NCBI GenBank assembly: GCA_023525715.1
Contig: CM042015.1
Location: 89,390,250 to 89,454,249 of the forward strand
Source: Cichorium intybus
Taxonomy: Eukaryota; Streptophyta; Magnoliopsida; Asterales; Asteraceae
Direction: 5' to 3'
Length of the DNA stretch: 64,000 nucleotides
The notes under the pieces are model-generated. The model was not told the origin of the DNA, made no database searches, and saw only the letters and a list, made by a program, of their open reading frames with translations. Shown here piece by piece: positions 23,851-36,604 of the stretch. Both the position numbers and the translations under genes were made by a program. Position 1 is the first letter of the stretch; each line of letters begins with the position of its first letter.

Positions 23851-24534
23851 ATAGGGGCACTATTGGTATTTTGGTTTTTTTAATTATAAATTTACTCATA
23901 ATATTCATTAAAATGGGATCGAGTAAGAAATATTAAAAACAACCTTCTCCTTGTACTACTTTAAGGGACCCGAACTAGTTTGACTTTTTAAGTCAAAGAA
24001 TCTGTTTTAATATCTGATAATGATAAAGGAGATGATTGATGTTGCTTTATATAAACTACATCTCCCCCTCTAATTGTTGCAGATGTGACGATATGTGTGC
24101 CATAATTTTCAATAAAGCTGAAAAAAAATTGAAAATTTTACGGTTAGAAAATTGATGAAATTAGCTTTTTATAGAGAAATATCGCATTGTTTTGTGTAAA
24201 AACTAGTTTTAAGCTTCTAAAAACTTTAAACAATGTGGTATCTGTTTATTAACCCTAGAGTAAATTACAGTTTTGGTCCCTGTAGTTTACACCAAATTAC
24301 AGATTTTGTCCTAGTTTTAAAAATTTTGCATTTGTGGTCCCTATGGTTTTCAAATCTTTCACTTTTGGTCCCGGTGCTTTCTAAATCTTTCAATTTTGGT
24401 CCCTATTGTTTACACAAACGATAACAGAGGGAGGGAACAAAAGTGAAAGATTTGGAACCATAAGGACCAAAAGTGAAAGATTTGAAAACCACAGGACCAT
24501 CAATGCAAGACTCCATAAATTTAGTTTTTTAATT
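23851..24534. other. CACTA internal, non-coding
   Basis: AT-rich, with several TTTTGGTCCCT/GGACCAAAAGTGAAAG words in both orientations (24265-24505), a pattern common in plant repeat DNA. No gene seen. Confidence 0.5.
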
Positions 24535-24967
24535 ATAAATTCAGTGACCACTGTTTTTTGGTCACTAGTTCTCCCATACAGTGACTACTGTTTTTTGGTC
24601 ACTAGTTCTCCCATACAGTGACCATTTTTTTTGTCACTAATTCTCCCACACAGTGACCACTTTTTTTTGGTCACTAATTCTTGTAAGTAGGGTCTTTTTA
24701 ATTATAAATTCAGTGACCATTGTTTTTTGTCACTAGTTCTCCCATACAGTGACTATTGTTTTTTGGTCACTAATTCTCCCACATAGTGACCACCTTTTTT
24801 GTCACTAAGCTTTTAATTAGTGACCATCATAATATCAGTCACTAAATTTGTAGCATTACCAAAATTCAGTGACGACTTAATATATGGTGACTAAATAATG
24901 TTGTTAGTGACTAGAATTCAGATCGTCACTAAAAAGTTGGTCACTAACAAGGACTTTTCTTGTAGTG
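24535..24967. repeat. right subterminal repeats and terminus of the large CACTA
   Basis: Tandem units of CAGTGACCACTG, then TTTTTTGGTCACTAGTTCT, then CCCATA, repeated several times from 24540 to 24810. Inverted TTAGTGAC/GTCACTAA words follow, then the terminal inverted repeat ending CTTGTAGTG at 24967. TTA (24968-24970) is the retained flank of the original target site. Confidence 0.85.
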
Positions 24968-25038
24968 TTAGAAAAAGCCAACTTATAAAGTTAATTAACC
25001 CCGTCACCTTTAAAACCATCATCAAGTATCACCAAACT

Positions 25039-26466
25039 CTAGCCTTCATAATAACCATCAGGAAACTTGATATTTGATGGAAAAACGAAACCTTTAGCTT
25101 CCAAACGAGACATAACCTACCAACAGTAAAAAGATGGGTTGATCAAAGATATATATAGTTGGATAATTTTATATTTATCTCAATAACGAGTTCCTTTTAC
25201 AGCGATTTGTTGTTTTAACCCTAAATAATCTGAAAAATATAATCACTTTAACCAAACAATTAATATTATTATTTGGGCGTACATCAAAACACCTCTAAGT
25301 ACAAATTATAAGCATACTTGAAACAAGTTTATCAATGACCTACTACCGAAACTAATGATCATATGGGTTTTACAAATATATAAATTGTTATAGAGAATGG
25401 AAATTAATTTACCTTCAAACACATAGCCCCAATTTTAAGCTCCTTGACATGGCGGAGATTTAGTATGAATCGTTTTCGTTAGGGAATCTCCTGTCGCTCG
25501 TATAATTTAAGTTAGCTTCAACTAAAGAAGACACATTTACCAGAATTATGTCCGACAAGAACATATGACCTTTGATTGTTAGTGATAAAATATTAGGAGC
25601 TTTGATTTCCACAAATTTAAAAGGCATATAGACTTAGCAATCACTCAACACCAAGTTCTTAACGCTTTTTGAAGCAAATTGAGCCGCCTATAACCACAGC
25701 AACTCTATAATACCAAAGTTTCCAGTAGAGGACTACCATATACTATGTTTTCAATCAAATCCTCATCTAATTACTTCGCATATGCGATACTTAAGTTCCT
25801 AAGCTTTTTCCAACTAATTGCCCCAATTGGATTAAAATGGCAATAAGATAATGTGAGATCGGTAAAACATGTGTTGATGAAGAAATATTGATCAAAGTCA
25901 AACGAAACCTGATCCCCACTCCATAAACTTAAGTCAAGCTCTTCAACGTTACGTCTTATAGCATAATGAATCCAATCGTTGACTCTCGATTGAAACCCAT
26001 CACAAAAAGTGCTAAAAACTTTGAATTTTTTGAGCTTCAATTGGCGACATTGAGTTAGGGTTTTATCCACGGATGAAAAGGAATAAGACAAACTGCCATC
26101 ATCACGTTGTTGGAAAATTAGAGTAGGAACCAAAGTCCAAATATGTTTCCATCGCTTGGAGAGTGTGCCTGTTCTAATGGCGTCTTTTGTGGAGGGTAGA
26201 CGAGAGAGGATTTCAAGAAGCAAGCAATCTAGCAACAAACTGATTCGATCTTCTTCCCCTTCCTCGACGATTTCTTGAAACTTTATCTGTTTGGGGGAAA
26301 TTTTAGGTTGATTGTGTTCTTTTTCCACCATTTTCATGGAGGCGAGGCAACAGATCCCTTGCTGCTTTCCCGCATGAAAAAAAAAATACAAAAAATGTAA
26401 TTCAGGCATAATTGCATAAATGTGTAGAATCGGTGAACTGATAATGCTATTGCACCTAAACTTCAA
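25039..26466 (-). pseudogene. F-box/LRR/FBD pseudogene 2, copy B
   Basis: Same as copy A including all lesions: open frame 25771-26466 with the F-box, stop at 25771-25773, further stops to the left, and last exon relic at 25039-25116. Because the lesions are shared, the gene was already broken before the duplication. Confidence 0.88.
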
Positions 26467-26577
26467 AAACTACAATTTGGTTTCAATAGAAATGAGATAT
26501 ATGTCGATATCCAAATCAAATTTTGATGATTGATTATTAGCCTTTTTTTTTTTAAGAATACATTTGCAACATATTTT

Positions 26578-26861
26578 GGGGGTGTTTTGGGATTGTGGTG
26601 AGAATTAACTTGACTTTTTAAAAAGTCAATAAGTTAAGAAAAAATGTTTGGGTAACAAATAAATGATCTTAAAACCCCCTTTTTGAATAAGTTAGAAGTA
26701 AAGAGGACCTAACTTATTGATTTTGGAAAAGCTAGAAGTTTTTTTAGACAAAAAGAACCTCATTAATTTAGTTATCTAAACACTTTTTAAAAACAACTTA
26801 TTAACTTGTCGACTTTTGGAAAAATACTTAATGAGTTAAATAAACAATCCCAAACACCCCC
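26578..26861. mobile_element. MITE with GGGGGTGTTT termini, copy B
   Basis: Duplicate of the MITE at 5869-6152, with the same termini and TTT flanks. Confidence 0.7.
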
Positions 26862-28094
26862 TTTATAAGGTTGTAAATTGTACTTAATTAATCTAACTTT
26901 GATTTGTTTGACTTCAAAATAGAAATTGAAGATACGTGTGACATCCATATAAGTCGGGATTTGACTAGAGAATCCCCAAGTTAACTAGGGATGTCTGATT
27001 TGAACGGAATTGTTGTCCAATCTATCAATGCTAGATGACATAAATGCCTTTTAATTTTCATATAAAATTTGTGTATATATAAACAGAAATTGTGTATCAT
27101 TCTACAAAATATTTCTATCTATATTCCTACTCATTAAATCTAGAGACTTAAAAAGAGAATTAATAGATTTCACATATCATTATTTAGCGGGTAGGACCGT
27201 AGGAGGATGGAGGAGTGAATATAATTTTTCTTTTATAAATAAGTTACAAATAGTTAAAAAATAATTTTACAAAACAAAATCTTAAGTTCATTCTAAGATA
27301 AAACTGAAGTAAACAATAATATGTAACGATACAATTTTAAAATCAATAAGCTAATTTTACAAATTTCAGAAGTTATCTGGGAAAAAATGATAGCCATGTC
27401 GAACCATAACATTTCCTACAATGATACAATTTTGGAGTCAAACGAGCCAAATTTTAAACCCAATTTGTTAGAAATTTCTTTAGTTAAAAATTGCTACAAA
27501 CAGCAAAGAGACATCAATCCAAACACAATCCAAATCATATGGAATAAAGGTGTTTACCTGGTAAGATTGGATGTTTGATTAAGCACCGAGAAAGGCAAGA
27601 TATAAACCAGTCGATGTCATGAAGGTCGAGAATGGGAGATGGGATCGTGGACGTTAAGTAGAGAGGGAGAACGCAGACATTATATAGGGCAAAAACGTAA
27701 AAATCAATTCCATATTTATCTCAAAGTATTTCCATTTTCACAAGACAGGGGATAAGAGGGTTTTAAAAGGGCGTGATAGAAAAAAGAATACCCGTTTAAA
27801 ATCATATAACTTGATAAACATGGATTATTTTATAACTAGGCATTTTATTATTCAACCAGATAACTAAACAAAACATCCAATTATATAGCATTTCAAATTT
27901 AAATCCATTTATTAGACCAAATTGTTCTTGTACTACCGACTACCGTTGCACTTTCTTTATACTTATCTTAGGCTAGTTATACTCGACGTAGGACTTTTCT
28001 TTTACATGTTACTTTGCATGTATAGATATCCCTGATACATTAATGAGAAAGCAAGATTTATACAACTTACATGGTATTAGGCCAAACACCCCAT
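26862..28094. other. non-coding flank of F-box unit 2, copy B
   Basis: Duplicate of 6153-7385. It contains the one base substitution I saw between the copies (C at 27962, T at 7253). No gene. Confidence 0.5.
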
Positions 28095-28320
28095 CGATCT
28101 GTTGAGTCTGAATCCACGTCAATGTGGTCCACAATAAAAGTTAGTCAAAGTACAAAAGAAAAGCAAGGTTAAAAAGCAACGGTGATCCGTTTCTTACGGT
28201 CCGTGTTTTGTGCTTTCCTTTCTTTGTCTCTCTCCATTCAATCTTATTTAAGATTGTAAATCTGTAGTTTGTATACACATTAGAAAGAAATAAAACTTCT
28301 TGTTACCCAGAGTGGACGTA

Positions 28321-31300
28321 CACTACAAGAAAACAGCCAAATGGCAACGGAAAGGTGCTACGAAAGACCTTTCCGTAGCCAAATTGCTACGGTTTATGAT
28401 ACAAAATGACTTTCCGTAGCAAATTTACTACGACATTTGCCACGAAATGAAAATTCCGTAGCGAACACAAGAATAACTACGTTTTTTGTCACGAAGTCAA
28501 ATTTCGTTGCTATATTGCTACCGATTTTGCAATGGACTGGATTTTCGTTGCTATTTAGCTACGAAAATATCTACGAAAATACAATCCGTGGTTATTTTGC
28601 TACGAAAATACAATCCGTAGTTATTTTGCTACGAAATTATAATCCGTTGTTATTTTGCTATGGAATTTTGCTACGAAATTAATTTCCATAGCTGATTTGC
28701 TATGAAATGAATTTCCGTAGATAAGTAGCTACGGAAATGTTCTACGGAATTGTGGTCCGTAGTTGTTTTGCAATGGAATCAATATATGTTGGTACCCTTG
28801 TTACAGATTTTGTTACGTCCTTTATTTCCATATATATTTAGCTATGAAACTCGTTTTTATAGAAATTTAGCAACGGAATTTTGTTGCGAAACTAGTATAG
28901 CTATGAAATTTATTTTTGGGTGAATTTTGTATATACCATCGTTAAACTGTAAAATATCATATTTGCCCGGCCTAAAATCTAAATTTTGTTTTTATCCTTT
29001 TTAACTTACAAAATATCGTATAAACCCAAACCTTTATTTTAAATATTTTTTATAATTTATAATCAATTTTCATATTATATAGTTATTGTAATTTAAATAA
29101 AATAAAGAGATAGACTATTTTACCCTTAAGTAACAAAACGTTTTGGATTGACCATATTGCCCCTAGGGGCGAGCGTTATTCGAATTAAACCGCAAAACCG
29201 TCCGAACCGAACCTTATGCGGTTTACGGTTTCAGTTAAACTGTTAACGGTTCGGTTAACGGGTTAAGTGGTTTGTTTAAGCGGTTTACGGGTTCGGTTTG
29301 CGGTTTGGGAAAAATTAAACGGTGCCCGCCCGAAAATCGTTTAAGAGTTATTATATTAAATATAAATATAATATATTAATTATTAAATTACCTCTATACC
29401 CTTTACTCCTTTTGGTTACATCTGATTAGTCGCAAATCGCGCATTACGTTTACACTTTAAAATCCAAATCCAATTGTCAAGCAATGAGGCGATTCTCGTT
29501 TCCCTCATTCTCGCATCTGATAAGTCGCAAGTCGCAACTATGAACTGATTCTTGTTCTCTCACTTACCAAGTCACGATCGATTCGCCGTTCTCACTTCTC
29601 AGTCACGATGTCTTGCTAACCCACATCGGAAGCTCACAATCGATTTGCCATTCCCAATATTCAAGTGACAATTATGCGATTGTTGTAGTGGATTCTTTGT
29701 CAAGTCGTCGACTTTCCGTTCAAGTCGCCAACGATTCTACACAAGGTTAGCATCGATTTCTTTGTTTATATCTTGTAATTGTTTATTCTCTGTCAATCGA
29801 TTTCTTTGTGTGGGCTTGTAATTCGAATGCATGCGTTGATTTTCATTGTTACTGTTGCATTGTTCTTTGACGATTAATAGTTGCCTTTCCCTGTTGTTGA
29901 AATTAATTGTATTTGTAGCTCGTTAAACGATCGTTATTGAGATTATATACATATATCCGCATTTTGTTTTAGCTATTATGAATGCTAACTTTTGAATTAG
30001 GGCTTTTTCTGTTTAGGCGCTTGTTCTGCTAATCGGCGTGTTTGTTTTCTATCCTTTAGAAATTTTATTTTTGTGGTGTAGTCTGGCAGGGGGGATTGGA
30101 AGGAGGTTTTGAATATGCAATTTGTTGGTCGTTGAACTTTTTGATTTGAAATCATGACATATGTGGTTTATTGTTATCCACAAATAGTCTTCTGGCACTA
30201 GCTGTCCATAGGAACTGAATACTCTGCAATTAAATTACTTATTTCTGACATCTAAATCAGGAAATGTATTCTACAAAATGCGAAATAATTTCCTGATGCA
30301 TGTAGTATAGCAGAATTTTTCATACTGTTGTCATTAAGATCCTGATTTTTAAATTATTAATGCATTAATCTGTGAACTTGATTCTCATTAGGCTCAAGGG
30401 TTCAAACAGATTTAGCTTTTGGATCAAGACAAGCACAACGTGTGAAACTAGAACTGGAAATCAAAGTTGAGGTAAGGTGGGTTTATAGTATTTGAAGTTT
30501 CATGCTCATTATGATATATGTACAAATAGGTCCTAAATAATATATTCTTCAAATTGTTGCAGAAAGTTGATTATGCAAAGGAAGGTCCGCTACCTCTCCT
30601 TAATTCGTTACCTCAGAAAAATCTGGCCTATCAAAATCGCATCCATCTCTCTCTCAACTAATTAGGTATTTGAAATGGTAAATGTATGAAAAGTGGTAAT
30701 CTTTTTCACATCTGTAGCTTCAAAGGTCTTGGTTTTGTTATCCCAAATAAATACAAGAGGTTTACTCTTAGATCTCCCACTATAAAACGAGAACTCTTTA
30801 ACTTTTCTTGATTTTCAGTTATATTTTGTTATATAAATATTTGCGTCTTATTTACTTTTGTTAAAGAATATATCTATCAACTATTATTAAATTCAATCAA
30901 ATATTGATTAGTGAATAGGAAGTTACAACTTCAATATATAGATGGATTGTGCAGGTTACCAACCAACATTTTTAGTCTAGCATTTAAAACAAGGTCATGT
31001 GCCCATGCCATCATTTAAATTTATGCAACTTTCTATGTAAAATAGAACATATGAAATTTAATTATTTTTTTGGAGTGACCTGGTGCAGCAGGGTGGTGAA
31101 TCTTGCTCTGTCTTGACATAAGGGTTTACACAAAAGGACTTACGATCAACATTGCTTTAATCCCTTTGATAGTGTAAAATTTTGATCGTGTGTATGGAGA
31201 CTGATTTGTAATACATTGGCATTCATTTTAGTGTTGATTTTGACAGGTTCATAGGGTATTTGCAGGATACAGCGGATTAATGGTTAGGATATTCATCATT

Positions 31301-32313
31301 TACTATGTCTACTTGCCTATTACTAAAGTCATTTCTCACCCTAAAATTGTTGACCAAAACAGTCGTATGTGGCACTGATGCTTGATGTGTATAAACCATC
31401 CAGAGTTTTGTGAATCTTAAAAAACAATATAAATGTTTATTTGACAAATATCCTAACTCTACTATAAATTAGATGCAGAAAAAGAACAAAATGAAGGAAC
31501 TTGTGACAGCCCAAAAAGAACAAAATGAAGAGTTGAAGGAGCTACTAAAGACGCAAGCTGAGCAACTAAAGACACAAAATGAACAAAGCACCTCCAAAAT
31601 TCAAGACCCTGAAAAAAACTCTAAATATTTTTGACAGCTTAAAAGACAACAGCACTAAGTAGATCGAATAGTATTGATTTGTTTTTAGCAAGTATTTATT
31701 TTGATTTAGAAATTGCTACAAAGTTTACTACGGAAGCGTGACCATAGAAATTGCTATGGATTTTACTACGGAAGCGTGACCACAGAAATTCATACAGATT
31801 TTACTACGGAAGCTTGACCATGGAAATTTCTACAAAATCATTGCTACGGATTTTTTTACGGAACCCTGACCACGGATTTTGCTACAGAATTATTGTTACG
31901 GATTTTACTACGGAACCCTGACCACGGAATTTGCTACAGAATTATTATTACGGATTTTACTACGGAAGCTTGACCACGGAATTTACAACAAAATTATGGC
32001 AACGGAACTTGCAACGAAACCCGCTACAGAATTAGCAACGGAAAAAGAACCATGGAATTCGCTACGGACAAACGGCTACGGAAATCGCTACGGGGTCCAC
32101 CTACGGAATTCGCTATGGAATACATGCGCTACGGAATCCGTCCATAGCAAACTTGCTACGAAAATAAAAGTTCGTAGCAAACTCATTCGCTACGGGATTT
32201 ATTGTAACGGAACAGTTCCGTAACAATTTCTGTTGCAAAACCCATTTAGCAACGGAATTTCAAGGTTTAGCAACGGAATTCGTCCGTTGCTAAATCGTTG
32301 TTTTCTTGTAGTG
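28321..32313. mobile_element. non-autonomous CACTA element (3,993 bp), copy B
   Basis: Identical in layout to 7612-11604: CACTACAAGAAAAC termini, GTA target duplication (28318-28320, 32314-32316), subterminal GCTACGGAA words and the relict exons. Being present in both copies, it inserted before the tandem duplication. Confidence 0.93.
30392..31634 (+). pseudogene. relict spliced gene inside the CACTA, copy B
   Basis: Exon-like blocks 30392-30471, 30563-30661 and 31473-31634, as in copy A: in-frame splice, stop, then a separate coiled-coil terminal block ending in TGA. Confidence 0.45.
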
Positions 32314-32415
32314 GTAGGTCAGAGATTGGACCGAACCACTATAAATTTTGTTGTTCTTTTTTTGTTTAGCGTGTGTTGTGTATTCGTGTGATTCTCGTGT
32401 GTCGATTCTAACAAG

Positions 32416-32427
32416 TGGTATCAGAGC
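32416..32427 (+). other. copia-1 primer-binding site, copy B
   Basis: TGGTATCAGAGC, complementary to initiator methionine tRNA, two bases after the 5' LTR. Confidence 0.9.
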
Positions 32428-32924
32428 TTAGGCTCTTGACCGTTTCACACGAACCAGCAGAGGTGAAGAAGGAAATTGCTGACCTGTGAGAATCGGAACT
32501 AGTGCTCCGATAAGAAACCATCGTCCGCCGCTACTATTCCGATTTCCGCCACTGCCGCCGGTCAACCTGCGACACCCGTCGCTATTTTCCGTTGTCATCA
32601 ACCGCCGCTATTCAGTTGTCATCACCGTGACCAACATCAAGTCATCCCGCCTCCACCGCTAATTGCCACCACCGGTGGTTTTATAGAATCTGGACTTTGT
32701 GTTTGGGTTTCTCTTTTAACCAGAAGTTTTTTTTTTTTGAAGAAAAAAAAATTTGTGCAGAGAAGAAGAAGCACGCTACAAGAGAAAGAAAAAAAAAAAG
32801 GAAGGGTGGGTTGTGTGCATTGTGTCGTGCAGAGGAATTAAAAGCATATTACAAAAACAAAAGGTAGTGGAAAAGTTCAGACAAAACATCATGCGCATAA
32901 TTGATGTTCCAACAAAAGTCAATC

Positions 32925-33074
32925 TTGCAGTTTAGTCCCTGAAGTTTTAGAAAATTGCAGATTAGTCCCTGAAATTTCAGAAAATTGCAGTTTTATTCCT
33001 GAAGTTTCAGAAAATTGCAGTTTAATCCCTGGAGTTCCAGAAAGTTGCAGTTTAGCCCTTGAGCCTTTAGAAAA
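32925..33074 (+). repeat. five 30-bp tandem repeats, copy B
   Basis: Duplicate of 12216-12365, directly before the relict gag ATG at 33082. Confidence 0.9.
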
Positions 33075-33081
33075 TTGCAAA

Positions 33082-33216
33082 ATGGCAGAAGATGGTAAAA
33101 TCAAAATTGACAAGTTTCATGCCCAGATATGGTCAAGAATCTACGAACAGGTGATCATGGAAAAGTTCGTTTGGCCGATGACCAAATGCTTGATATTACG
33201 GGTATTGGAGACGTAA
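33082..33216 (+). pseudogene. relict gag start of copia-1, copy B
   Basis: Same 44-codon remnant as copy A: Gag start MAEDGKIKIDKF joined out of frame to the region after the protease active site. Confidence 0.75.
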
Positions 33217-36176
33217 ATTTGAAGACCTCCATGGGAACCACTTGGACATTGAAAGATGTCAGGGTTATTCCAAACTTGAGGAGAAAGTTAATTTCAGTTG
33301 GTAAGTTGGATGATGAAGGTCTTAATGTTAATTTTGGGGGTGGACAATGGAAAGTGCTCAAAGGCAACTTGGTGATTGCTAAAGGAAAGAAGAAAGGCAC
33401 TCTATACATGGTAGAGGTACCTGGTGATGGTGTTCATGCCGTAACCACCGGTCCAAGTCCATCTAATCTATGGCACCGAAGACTTGGACACATGAGCGAT
33501 AAGGGATTGAAGATGTTGGCTCAGAAAGGGAAGTTTTCAGACTTGAAGAAAGTAGAAACTGAATTTTGTGAATCTTGTGTTCTCGGGAAACAAAAGCGGG
33601 TTACTTTTGTAAAGACGGGGAAGACACCAAAAGCTCAGAAATTGGAGCTTGTTCACTCGGATGTATTCGGACCAACATCAGTTTCATCTCAAGGAGGCAA
33701 AAACTACTATATAACCTTTATCGACGATTCAACACGCAAGGTATGTGTCTATTTTCTTAAGAATAAATCCGATGTATTTGATACTTTTAAGATATGGAAA
33801 TCTGCTGTTGAAAATGAAACTGATTTGAAGGTAAAATGTCTGAAGTCGGATAATGGTGGTGAATACATAAGCAAGGAGTTTGTTGACTATTGTGTCAAGC
33901 AAGGAATAAAGATGATCAAGACGGTCCCAGGAACCCCTCAACAGAATGGCGTAGCTGAGAGAATGAATAGAACTCTGAATGAAAGGGCTAGAAGCATGAG
34001 ATTGAATGCCGGTTTGCCTAAGACATTCTGGGCCGATGCCGTTAACACTGCAGCCTACTTGATTAACCGTTCACCGAGTGTTCCCTTGGATTTTAAATTA
34101 CCAGAAGAAATGTGGCAAAGGAAGGAAGTAAGTCTCAAACACCTGAAAGTATTTGGTTGTACTGCTTACAGTTTGTTAAAAGATGGTGACAGGGATAAAC
34201 TTGATTCAAAAACCAAGAAGTGCACATTCATTGGTTATGGATCAGACGAAATGGGTTACAGGCTTTGGGATAATGAAAGCAGAAAGGTAATCCGAAGCAA
34301 GAATGTCATCTTTAACGAAGCTGAGTCATACAAAGACATAAACACCAAAAGTCCAGAAGTCCAGAAGGAGTACGTTGAATATGAAGGTGGTGAAAAGAAT
34401 AAAGAAGCTTCAGTTGAAATCCTTGAATCTGGGGATGATTCAACTGACAGTGGGAGCTCAGAGGATGATTCCAGTATTGACTCTGGAGATGAAGAAACCA
34501 GTCCTATAGCTCCAGAATCCCCAGCCACACCTCAAGTTCAACCAAGAAGATCTTCCAGAGTCACCAGACCACCAAACAGATACTCACCATCTGTTAACTA
34601 TATTCTCCTGACAGAAAATGGTGAACCCCAGTGTTACTCTGAAGCTATGGGGTTGAAAGATTCATTGCAGTGGGAGTTAGCAATGAAAGATGAAATGAAG
34701 TCGCTTGAGAAGAACAAGACCTGGTTTCTAACAAAGCTTCCATCCGGAAAGAAGGCTCTTCATAACAAGTGGGTTTTCAGGGTCAAGGATGAACATGATG
34801 GTACCAAACGGTACAAAGCAAGATTAGTGGTTAAGGGTTTTCAACAGAAAGAGGGAATAGATTTCAATGAAATATTCTCTCCAGTAGTGAAGATGACCAC
34901 TATCAGACTTGTTCTCAGTATTGTAGCAGCAGAGGGCTTGCATCTAGAGCAGCTAGATGTCAAGACAGCTTTCCTACATGGTGACCTAAATGAAGACATT
35001 TACATGTTACAACCAGAGGGTTTCTAGGTTAAAGGCAAAGAAAACCTAGTGTGTAAACTGAAGAAGAGTTTGTATGGTCTGAAGCAAGCGCCCAGGCAAT
35101 GGTATTTGAAGTTTGATAACTTCATGAGAAGAGTTGGTTACAAGAGATGTGACAATGACCATTGTTGTTACATTAAGAAGTTTAAGGGTTCTTATATCAT
35201 TCTACTACTCTATGTAGATGATATGTTGATTGCCGGTTCAGACATGTCAGAGATCAAAAAGTTGAAGAAACAGATGTCTGAAGAGTTCGAAATGAAAGAC
35301 TTGGGAGCTGCAAAGCAAATACTCGGGATGAGTATTTCCAGAAACAAAGAAGATGGCTCTTTGACGCTCTCCCAAGAGAAGTATATTGAGAAAGTATTGG
35401 AGAAATTCAGCCTTAAAGATGCCAAGATCAGAAGCACACCTTTAGGAAGTCACTTTAAGCTTTCTAAAGTTCAGTCACCTAAATCAGATAAAGACAAGAA
35501 AGAAATGGCTAAAATACCTTATGCATCTGCAGTTGGTAGCCTCATGTATGCAATGGTATGCACGAGACCAGATATCGCTCATGCAGTGGGAGTTGTTAGT
35601 CGGTTTATGTCCAATCCGGGGAGAGAACATTGGGAAGCAGTTAAATGGCTGCTAAGATATTTGAAGGAAACTTCAAAGATGGCATTGCATTTTAAGAAAA
35701 GAAATGTTATTCTAAAAGGTTATGCAGATGCAGACCTTGGTGGTTGTAAAGATTCATACAAAAGCACCACAGGGTATGTCTTTACAGTGGGAGGCACTGC
35801 AGTAAGTTGGATGTCTAAACTACAGAAAAGTGTTGCCCTTTCAACCACAGAAGCAGAGTATATGGCAGTTGCTGAAGCAAGCAAAGAACTTATATGGTTA
35901 AAGAATTTTCTCATCGAACTTGGCAAAGAACAAGATGATTGTGCGCTATTCTGTGACAATCAAAGTGCAATTCATCTTGCAAAGAATCCCGTCTTCCATT
36001 CGAAGACAAAGCACATACATCTGAGATATCACTTCATCAGAGAAAGAATTGATGATAACACTCTGAAGTTGAATAAGATCAAAGGAACTGAAAATCCAGC
36101 TGATATGTTGACTAAGGTTATCACCTTAGAGAAGTTGAAGCTTTGCATAGCTTCAACTGGCCTTCAGGGTAATTGA
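33129..36176 (+). pseudogene. copia-1 pol: integrase, RT, RNase H, one nonsense codon
   Basis: One long frame of about 1,015 codons broken only by TAG at 35025-35027 inside the reverse transcriptase (after DIYMLQPEGF). In order: integrase zinc domain (WHRRLGHMSDKG), integrase core (HSDVFGP, KSDNGGEY, QQNGVAERMNR), acidic linker, RT (RYKARLVVKGFQQKEGIDF, QLDVKTAFLHG, SLYGLKQAPRQW, LYVDDMLIAGSD) and RNase H (STTEAEYMAVAEASKE, CDNQSAIHLAKNP, SKTKHIHLRYHF). Domain order is Ty1/copia. Gag and protease are deleted upstream, so Pol has no normal initiation either. Confidence 0.93.
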
Positions 36177-36275
36177 AGAGAAGGCCGGGTAACAAGGATG
36201 GAGTCAAGATCAAAAGTGTTTTACAGAAATACAGATGCACAGTTGAAGCACAGGTGAAGATTGTTCCGTGGCTTC

Positions 36276-36286
36276 AAGTGGGAGAT
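36276..36286 (+). other. copia-1 polypurine tract
   Basis: Purine-rich AAGTGGGAGAT run immediately before the 3' LTR, the expected primer site for plus-strand DNA synthesis. Confidence 0.75.
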
Positions 36287-36604
36287 TGTTGAGTGTGAAT
36301 CCACGTCAATGTGGTCCACAATAAAAGTTAGTCAAAGTACAAAAGAAAAGCAAGGTTAAAAAGCAACGGTGATCCGTTTCTTACGGTCCGTGTTTTGTGC
36401 TTTCCTTTCTTTGTCTCTCTCCATTCAATCTTATTTAAGATTGTAAATCTTTAGTTTGTATACACATTAGAAAGAAATAAAACTTCTTGTTACCCAGAGT
36501 GGACGTAGGTCAGAGATTGGACCGAACCACTATAAATTTTGTTGTTCTTTTTTTGTTTAGCGTGTGTTGTGTATTCGTGTGATTCTCGTGTGTCGATCCT
36601 AACA
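36287..36604 (+). repeat. copia-1 intact 3' LTR
   Basis: 318 bp, TGTTGAG to CCTAACA, with a TATAAATT box at 36531. It differs from the 5' LTR at three sites (C/G in GAGTSTG, G/T near 36451, T/C near the end). Confidence 0.95.

Larger units (their letters stand above)
14027..24967 (-). mobile_element. large CACTA (En/Spm) element lacking its left terminus
   Basis: 10.9-kb element at the junction of the duplication. The right end is perfect: GGACTTTTCTTGTAGTG ending at 24967, followed by TTA. The left end begins ATGATTAGTGACCAA, which aligns with the complement of the right subterminal region (TTAGTGACCAA) about 20 bases in from the terminus, so roughly the outermost 13-20 bases including CACTA are gone. 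Both genes lie on the minus strand: a TNP2-type transposase (right) and a TNP1-type protein (left). Without one terminus it should not transpose, but it could supply protein in trans. Confidence 0.9.
28100..32413 (+). repeat. copia-1 5' LTR, copy B, split by a CACTA element
   Basis: LTR segments 28100-28320 and 32317-32413. A TATAAATT box at 32340 lies only about 25 bases right of the inserted CACTA, so the LTR's own upstream control region is displaced by 4 kb. Confidence 0.93.
24968..34735. repeat. large direct duplication, copy B
   Basis: Second copy of 4260-14026, offset 20,708 before and 20,709 after a one-base T-run difference near 26540. On its left it abuts the CACTA right terminus. 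On its right it runs without a break into the rest of copia-1, so the right flank of copy B and the left flank of copy A are the original outer flanks. Confidence 0.95.
28100..36604 (+). mobile_element. copia-1, complete copy (copy B)
   Basis: Ty1/copia element bounded by 318-bp LTRs and a perfect 5-bp target duplication CGATC (28095-28099 and 36605-36609). Unit 3 shows the uninterrupted site near 43230. The LTRs differ at three of 318 positions, implying a fairly recent insertion. Its 5' LTR carries the 3,993-bp CACTA. The coding part lacks gag and protease and has one nonsense codon, so it cannot be autonomous. Confidence 0.95.
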
